DNA of 23,311 bases from Kipferlia bialata. Lineage: Eukaryota > Fornicata. The position numbers were made by a program, and so were the translations under genes. The notes beneath the pieces are model-generated. The model did not search any database, was not told where the DNA came from, and was given only the letters and a program-made list of their open reading frames with translations. Shown in pieces: positions 20,401 through 23,311 of the stretch. Numbering within the stretch: position 1 is the first letter of the stretch; each line of letters starts with the position of its first letter. The DNA lies in NCBI GenBank assembly GCA_003568945.1, contig BDIP01000262.1, positions 1 to 23,311 on the forward strand, read 5' to 3'.

Positions 20401-21708
20401 CCCAAGAGAGGGGGGACACAGGGTGGCTAGGAGATGGGTTGCCATGGCCACGTTGCCATGTCTGATTGCAGTGATGATGGGACTCTTGACCCCACCCCCT
20501 CTGCCAAGAGGCCACAGACTACGCACTGCCTCTACCCCGATATGCTCAAGGAGAGCATCTGCGAGGGGAGTGGCATGCTTGTCACCTAGCCTGGCCACAA
20601 CGTGTAGGGGGGACTCTCCGTTGCACAGGGCGACGGAGGGGTCTGCCATGGCGTGTGGTATCTCTTTCCGACCCGACCTCTGAAGAGAGGCCGGAAGGGG
20701 CTGACCCAACACACCCCTCAGTAGGTGGAGCAGTAAAGCTTGAGAGATGCGTGGAATATTCTCCAGCAGTGCATGCAGCACCGTTGTACCAACGGTATCG
20801 GCAGAGAGGGAGGGGGGTGCAGCAAAGATACTCTTGCCAGTCAACACCTCCAGAGGGTCTATGCCACGCCGCTCTGTCTCTCTCCACACGTCAGCTGCCT
20901 CCAGTGGCCGTGAGTGTATAGAGAGTGGGCTGTACTCCTGGGGAGAGGCTGCCTCTGGGTCAGGATGGCAGGTGTCAACAGCGCCGAGGGCACACACCAA
21001 CTCAACGGCGGTGAAGGGACAGCGCGGCGGAGGCAGAAGATAGGGGCCACCCAACAGGTTGAGTCTACTGGGGTCTAATGCAACTTGAGAGGGTGTGCGG
21101 CCATACACATCCCTACAGTCCCTCAGTGTCTCCAGCACCCCTAGTCTCTGGCACTCACCCAGCAGTACAGTGTCATTCCTATACACTGCAAGATGGGCTA
21201 GGGTGGCACCCTGCCCGTCCCTCCCCTTCCAGTGCAGGGAAACTGCCAGAGCGTCCTCCAGACACCCCCTCTCTGCTGCTTGCACTAAGGCTATGGGGGA
21301 TAGGCCGGCTGTGACGTCACATGAGTAGAGCACGGCCTGTATATGGGGAGGGGTGTCAGAGAACGGGGGACCCACAGTCAGAAGCCTCTGGTACGAGGGA
21401 GGGAGGGAGTTGGCATTGAACCTCAGGGATGGGACTGGGACGAGGGGCAAGGGGTTGGCCCACACCCACTTGGGTGGAGAAGGTGGTACAGGGAGAGGCT
21501 CAAGATCCACTGGGTTGAGTATGATGCTGAGAAGTGGTAGAGCCAGATACGTATTTGCCCACTGACAGATGTAGTGACTGAGCTTGAATTCACACCAATG
21601 GCATTGCTGTACCTTGGGTTGGAGTGCGGTCTCTCCATGCATCTGTGTTCTTTGGCGCAGGCACACCTCCAGCGCTAGCCTCGTCCCTCTTTTCATGCTT
21701 GGATGCAT
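11490..21708 (-). CDS. Giant ankyrin-repeat / coiled-coil / protein kinase / HECT / Rcat fusion protein
   Basis: Three exons, 21708-14848, 14732-13809 and 13694-11490, join in phase 0 across introns of 115 bp (donor GTATCG) and 114 bp (donor GTTAGT), both ending in CAG, to give about 3,329 residues. Order: a Cys/His cluster at 36-48, ankyrin-like repeats about 130-520, tandem ~300-residue repeats about 603-1750, a helical region of unknown fold to 2287, a coiled coil about 2417-2582, a protein kinase about 2626-2868, a HECT E3 domain about 2943-3246 (Cys3220) and an Rcat-like zinc module 3280-3326 (Cys3293). The inferred role is a scaffold-type ubiquitin ligase with its own kinase; ankyrin and other repeats would bind targets. 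HACE1 combines ankyrin repeats with HECT, but I know of no protein with kinase, HECT and Rcat together. The ATG at 21708 is the first in this exon. A possible short upstream exon would add 34 residues. The stop is TAG. Confidence 0.85.
11502..11642 (-). other. Rcat (RING2)-like module of RBR ubiquitin ligases
   Basis: The pattern is C-P-S-C-(x3)-E-K-S-E-G-C-N-H-(x2)-C-H-C-G-(x3)-C-W-A-C, with further His residues near the C-terminus. This closely matches the Rcat/RING2 of Ariadne- and parkin-type RBR ligases, in which the Cys of the G-C-N-H/M motif (here residue 3293, codon 11603-11601) carries the ubiquitin thioester. The preceding RING1 and BRcat modules of an RBR are absent; a HECT domain stands in their place. 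Confidence 0.8.
11742..12653 (-). other. HECT-type E3 ubiquitin ligase domain
   Basis: The order of HECT landmarks is kept: a G-D-G-T-Y-Q-L-I-P strand, the N-lobe helix AYAALGRFLAFQLLEG, a S-L-L-R-L-L-E-N segment, LLRLLLVFATGSAMLP (usual form LL-x-F-V-T-G-S-x-x-L-P), and LALPSAQQCTATITVPD (usual form L-P-x-A-x-T-C-F-N-x-L-x-L-P). The Cys is codon 11822-11820. The domain is divergent (A for V in VTGS, Q for T before the Cys), but the size of about 300 residues is close to normal. Family knowledge: the Cys forms a ubiquitin thioester. Confidence 0.8.
12876..13604 (-). other. Protein kinase domain, divergent
   Basis: VVLK supplies the ATP-site Lys (residue 2654), followed by an R-R-E helix C. 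HRDIKPQN holds the catalytic Asp (2742) and Asn. DFG is changed to D-F-D, and the APE position reads DQE. D-V-Y-S-F-G-R-T-M is the usual helix F motif, and the domain ends with RCLGPKAQRFSA. The glycine loop is poorly recognisable. Catalytic residues are present, so activity is plausible, but the loop and D-F-D leave this open. Confidence 0.85.
13695..13808 (-). other. Phase-0 intron between the coiled-coil and kinase exons
   Basis: The donor GAG|GTTAGT begins at 13808 and the acceptor TTGCTCACCCAG ends at 13695; length 114 bp. Exon sides read HPEAAE and VLASNPLD. It contains in-frame stops, so reading through it would truncate the protein before the kinase. Confidence 0.85.
13848..14345 (-). 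other. Coiled-coil segment
   Basis: Heptad-like, charge-rich helix stretches such as SRVEEMYRELQCRQAEEADMR, continuing into REIIAEL, and SERFQKEKASLQEEQNAIY precede the kinase exon. They suggest self-association or a helical spacer. Confidence 0.6.
14733..14847 (-). other. Phase-0 intron before the coiled-coil exon
   Basis: The donor GAG|GTATCG starts at 14847 and the acceptor TGATCACAG ends at 14733; length 115 bp. Exon sides read PPNRIE and VVRGILDE. It matches the other intron of this gene in phase and size. Confidence 0.85.
16459..19902 (-). repeat. Four tandem ~230-310-residue protein repeats
   Basis: Copy A is about residues 603-909 (19902-18982), B 910-1214 (18981-18067), C 1215-1515 (18066-17164) and D about 1516-1750 (17163-16459). 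Shared landmarks are (M/W)-L-L-E-L-P-P-x-(V/L)-L-E-W-(I/L)-L-P-x-L-x-V-D, H-R-R-L-V-S-P-E, L-F-G-D-(N/K)-x-V-W, and W-R-Y-A-x-R-L followed by a helix ending Y-M-R-A-P-E-(R/K)-R-W. A and B are close. C keeps LLELPPPLLEWLLPRLSVD and SLFENGAAWV. D keeps only YELPESVLNALCDWI and IDWRWRYD-type remnants. I do not recognise the fold; it is mostly helical. Confidence 0.8.
20149..21321 (-). other. Ankyrin-like repeat region
   Basis: Units with the ankyrin pattern are visible, for example GATLAHLAVYRNDTVLLGEC followed by YGRTPSQVAL, GTTVLHALLENIP, NGESPLHVVARLGD, and KSPIITAIRHGNVAMATHLL. They are irregularly spaced and degenerate. Ankyrin repeats usually bind protein partners, here presumably ligase substrates or regulators. 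Confidence 0.65.
21565..21603 (-). other. Cys/His cluster near the N-terminus
   Basis: The residues QCHWCEFKLSHYICQW contain C-x2-C-x5-H-x2-C at positions 36-48 of the giant protein, a spacing compatible with a small zinc knuckle. One motif only, so chance is possible. The segment could also contain a 51-bp in-frame intron (AAG|GTACAG to CTGTCAG), which would remove it. Confidence 0.3.
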
Positions 21709-21724
21709 CCTCTGAGGAGGATCC

Positions 21725-21854
21725 CTACAATGTGAGAAGAGGAGGGAAGAGGAATGATGAGGGAATACGGGTGTGATTGCGGAGAGTTGGGGAGGGGGGA
21801 ACGACGATAGAAAGGGAGAGCGAGCGATAGTGCTGAAGATTGACTACTAGACAT
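21725..21854 (-). other. Possible short first coding exon and 44-bp intron of the giant gene
   Basis: An ATG at 21854-21852 opens 28 codons (MSSSQSSALSLALPF and on). A donor GTATTC at 21768 and a pyrimidine-rich acceptor TTGTAG ending at 21725 would join this exon in phase to codons DPPQR and the ATG at 21708. The fit in frame and the polypyrimidine tract are suggestive, but the donor is ordinary and the intron very short. Confidence 0.3.
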
Positions 21855-21894
21855 GGAGTACCTGAGTGAGATGGATACTAATATACTATGATAT

Positions 21895-22107
21895 ATGTAT
21901 ACAAAGAGAGAGGCGGAAAGAAATTACTGGGAGCCAGCATATAGAGGCACGTATAGCGTACCATACAACGCCACTGTACCATCTGGTTCATATATGGACA
22001 TATACCATGCTATTACTGCGTCTGAGCCCATGTATGTGAAGCGTGTAGACCCCCTTACCCTATATAGACAGTATATTAAGAGACGTACCGAGTCGTGGCT
22101 AACCTGA
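21895..22107 (+). CDS. Small tyrosine-rich ORF, uncertain
   Basis: ATG to TGA encodes 70 residues with about nine tyrosines (for example MYTKREAERNYWEPAYRG) and no low-complexity bias. It is preceded directly by an in-frame TGA. No family is recognised. It is divergent from the giant gene, with about 190 bp between the two ATGs. It could be a small gene, an exon, or chance. Confidence 0.3.
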   Translation: MYTKREAERNYWEPAYRGTYSVPYNATVPSGSYMDIYHAITASEPMYVKRVDPLTLYRQYIKRRTESWLT

Positions 22108-23263
22108 CAGTGCTTCGTAGCAGAAGGGGCCTCCACGGTGCCCTGGGGTCAGCAGATGGAGGGGTAGGGGTAGTATGATCTCACTTGTCAGGAAGGAGAG
22201 GAGTATGTCACCTCACTAGTACACGTCTGGCCTGGGTCCTGGGGACTGGGGGCAGTACACACGAGTTCGGGTGTTATGTCGGGGGCACAGGGCTCACCCA
22301 GATCGGGCATGTAGGAGACAACGCTGGTATGGGCAACAGTGACCTATGCTGTAAAAGTGCTGCCTTGATAAGCTGGACCATCTCAAAAACGAAAAGGGTG
22401 TAGGCGACCATCATACACTACAGTCTAAACTGTGACAGTTCAACTGTCAATATGTATAGTGCAGAAATACAGTCTATTATGAGTCTTCCATAAACAACCA
22501 GAATAGTCTCAGGCTCGACTAGATCCATTCATATGGTACTGTCGTCCGAAATAGGAACAAACTCTCTACAGCGCAGTGACTGTCCTTAGGACAATAGGCT
22601 GACTATGTATCGCGAGTCACAAGTGACACGAGTGGATCAAGTCAAGGCCAGGGCTCCACTCTGTCCACATGGTCACTGTGATGTCAGCTATAAAGGAAGG
22701 CCTTCTCAGACTTAGTAACTCAGAAGGGACCCAGTCGAGAATCTAAGGGGCTAGGCTTGAGGGCCGACAAAAACATATCTTCAGGAGATGCTCCTCCTAC
22801 TCTCAAAGCTCCTTGGCATGGAGTCCCGAAGCAGAGGGACTAAGCGCCTGCCGAAGGTTGGAATGGTGATGGGTTTAGTCAGTTCTTTTCCAAGAGTCTT
22901 AGTTGGTTGTTTCTGAGTTTTGCTCACTTCAGCCCGCCTCCCCAGATGTACTCTCTGTATCGACTCTCAGTGAGTACAAGGCCCTAACAGGGGAGGTACA
23001 CACTCGTCAGATACATCATTATCAACAGTAAGTTTCTTAGTATTCTCCTTTAAGCGTCCTCACCCCTTAGGATCAGGTTACTGTCTCAGCACAATGCGCA
23101 AAGTTTTGGGCCACTTTGCCTGAGAGACGTAAGTCCAGGTACTTTCGAAGTACTTTACTGCTGACAGATGAGATCCATGCCCACAATTTGGCGGTTATCA
23201 AGGAGGAGATGAAGGATAGATATTGAAGTACCTCTCTATCACTGAACTTGAACTCTAAGGGGA

Positions 23264-23264
<1 letters not shown>
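22108..23264. other. Stretch without recognisable genes
   Basis: About 1.16 kb of mixed composition. The open frames are short, lack ATG starts or read as random. Small inverted repeats occur (for example arms CCTTCT/AGAAGG at 22701-22727, and GTCACAAGTGAC near 22616), but no tRNA, snRNA or rRNA could be recognised by eye. Confidence 0.5.

Positions 23265-23303
<39 letters not shown>
23265..23303 (+). repeat. 39-nt poly-C run
   Basis: An uninterrupted run of C follows GGAT and is followed by TCCCCTCT at the window edge. Shorter C runs occur at 25-38 and 220-231. A run this long is prone to sequencing and assembly error. Confidence 0.95.
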
Positions 23304-23306
<3 letters not shown>

Positions 23307-23311
23307 CCTCT

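Noticed and set aside
22185-22403. 72-codon + strand open frame
   Set aside because: It has a TTG start, no recognisable pattern, and no supporting splice or start context.
22701-22727. Stem-loop as a possible small RNA gene
   Set aside because: Six-bp arms with a 15-nt loop are common by chance. No conserved snRNA, tRNA or SRP motif was seen around it.

Overview
The window comes from a eukaryotic nuclear genome, probably a microbial eukaryote. Every substantial gene is interrupted by short GT-AG introns (about 40-190 bp) that join in phase. The coding sequence is moderately GC-rich with a strong preference for C-ending codons. No bacterial signals, tRNA or rRNA were seen. Compact short-intron genes encoding giant ankyrin/kinase proteins and large FG-GAP surface proteins would suit a free-living fornicate or other metamonad such as Kipferlia. 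That assignment is a guess from memory, not something the sequence proves.

Left part, + strand, 1-9327: the 3' portion of one very large gene, whose 5' end lies outside the window. It encodes a cell-surface protein with beta-propeller (FG-GAP/integrin-alpha-like) modules alternating with Ig-like (invasin/filamin-like) modules, one transmembrane helix and a short acidic tail. Eight internal introns crowd into the first 4.1 kb and are followed by a 5.2-kb uninterrupted exon. One TAG codon at 5977-5979 interrupts an otherwise open frame. Two neighbouring introns each contain a copy of an adjacent exon edge.

Middle, - strand, 9776-11104: a four-exon gene converging on the first. Its N-terminus, assembled from three small exons in different frames, is a RING-H2 finger. 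Its long last exon is rich in Arg and Gln. I infer an E3 ubiquitin ligase.

Right part, - strand, 11490-21708: a three-exon gene for about 3,329 residues. From the N-terminus it has ankyrin-like repeats, about four tandem copies of an undescribed ~300-residue repeat, a helical region, a coiled coil, a protein kinase domain, a HECT-type E3 domain with its cysteine, and an Rcat (RING2)-like zinc module of the RBR ligases. Two phase-0 introns (115 and 114 bp) join the parts. Kinase, HECT and Rcat in one chain is the most unusual feature of the window. It lies head-to-tail with the RING-H2 gene, so two predicted ubiquitin ligases sit side by side.

Far right, 21855-23311: no convincing gene beyond a 70-residue tyrosine-rich ORF of uncertain status. 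The window ends in a 39-nt poly-C run. Splice sites are inferred from consensus, frame and domain continuity only; no transcript data were available.
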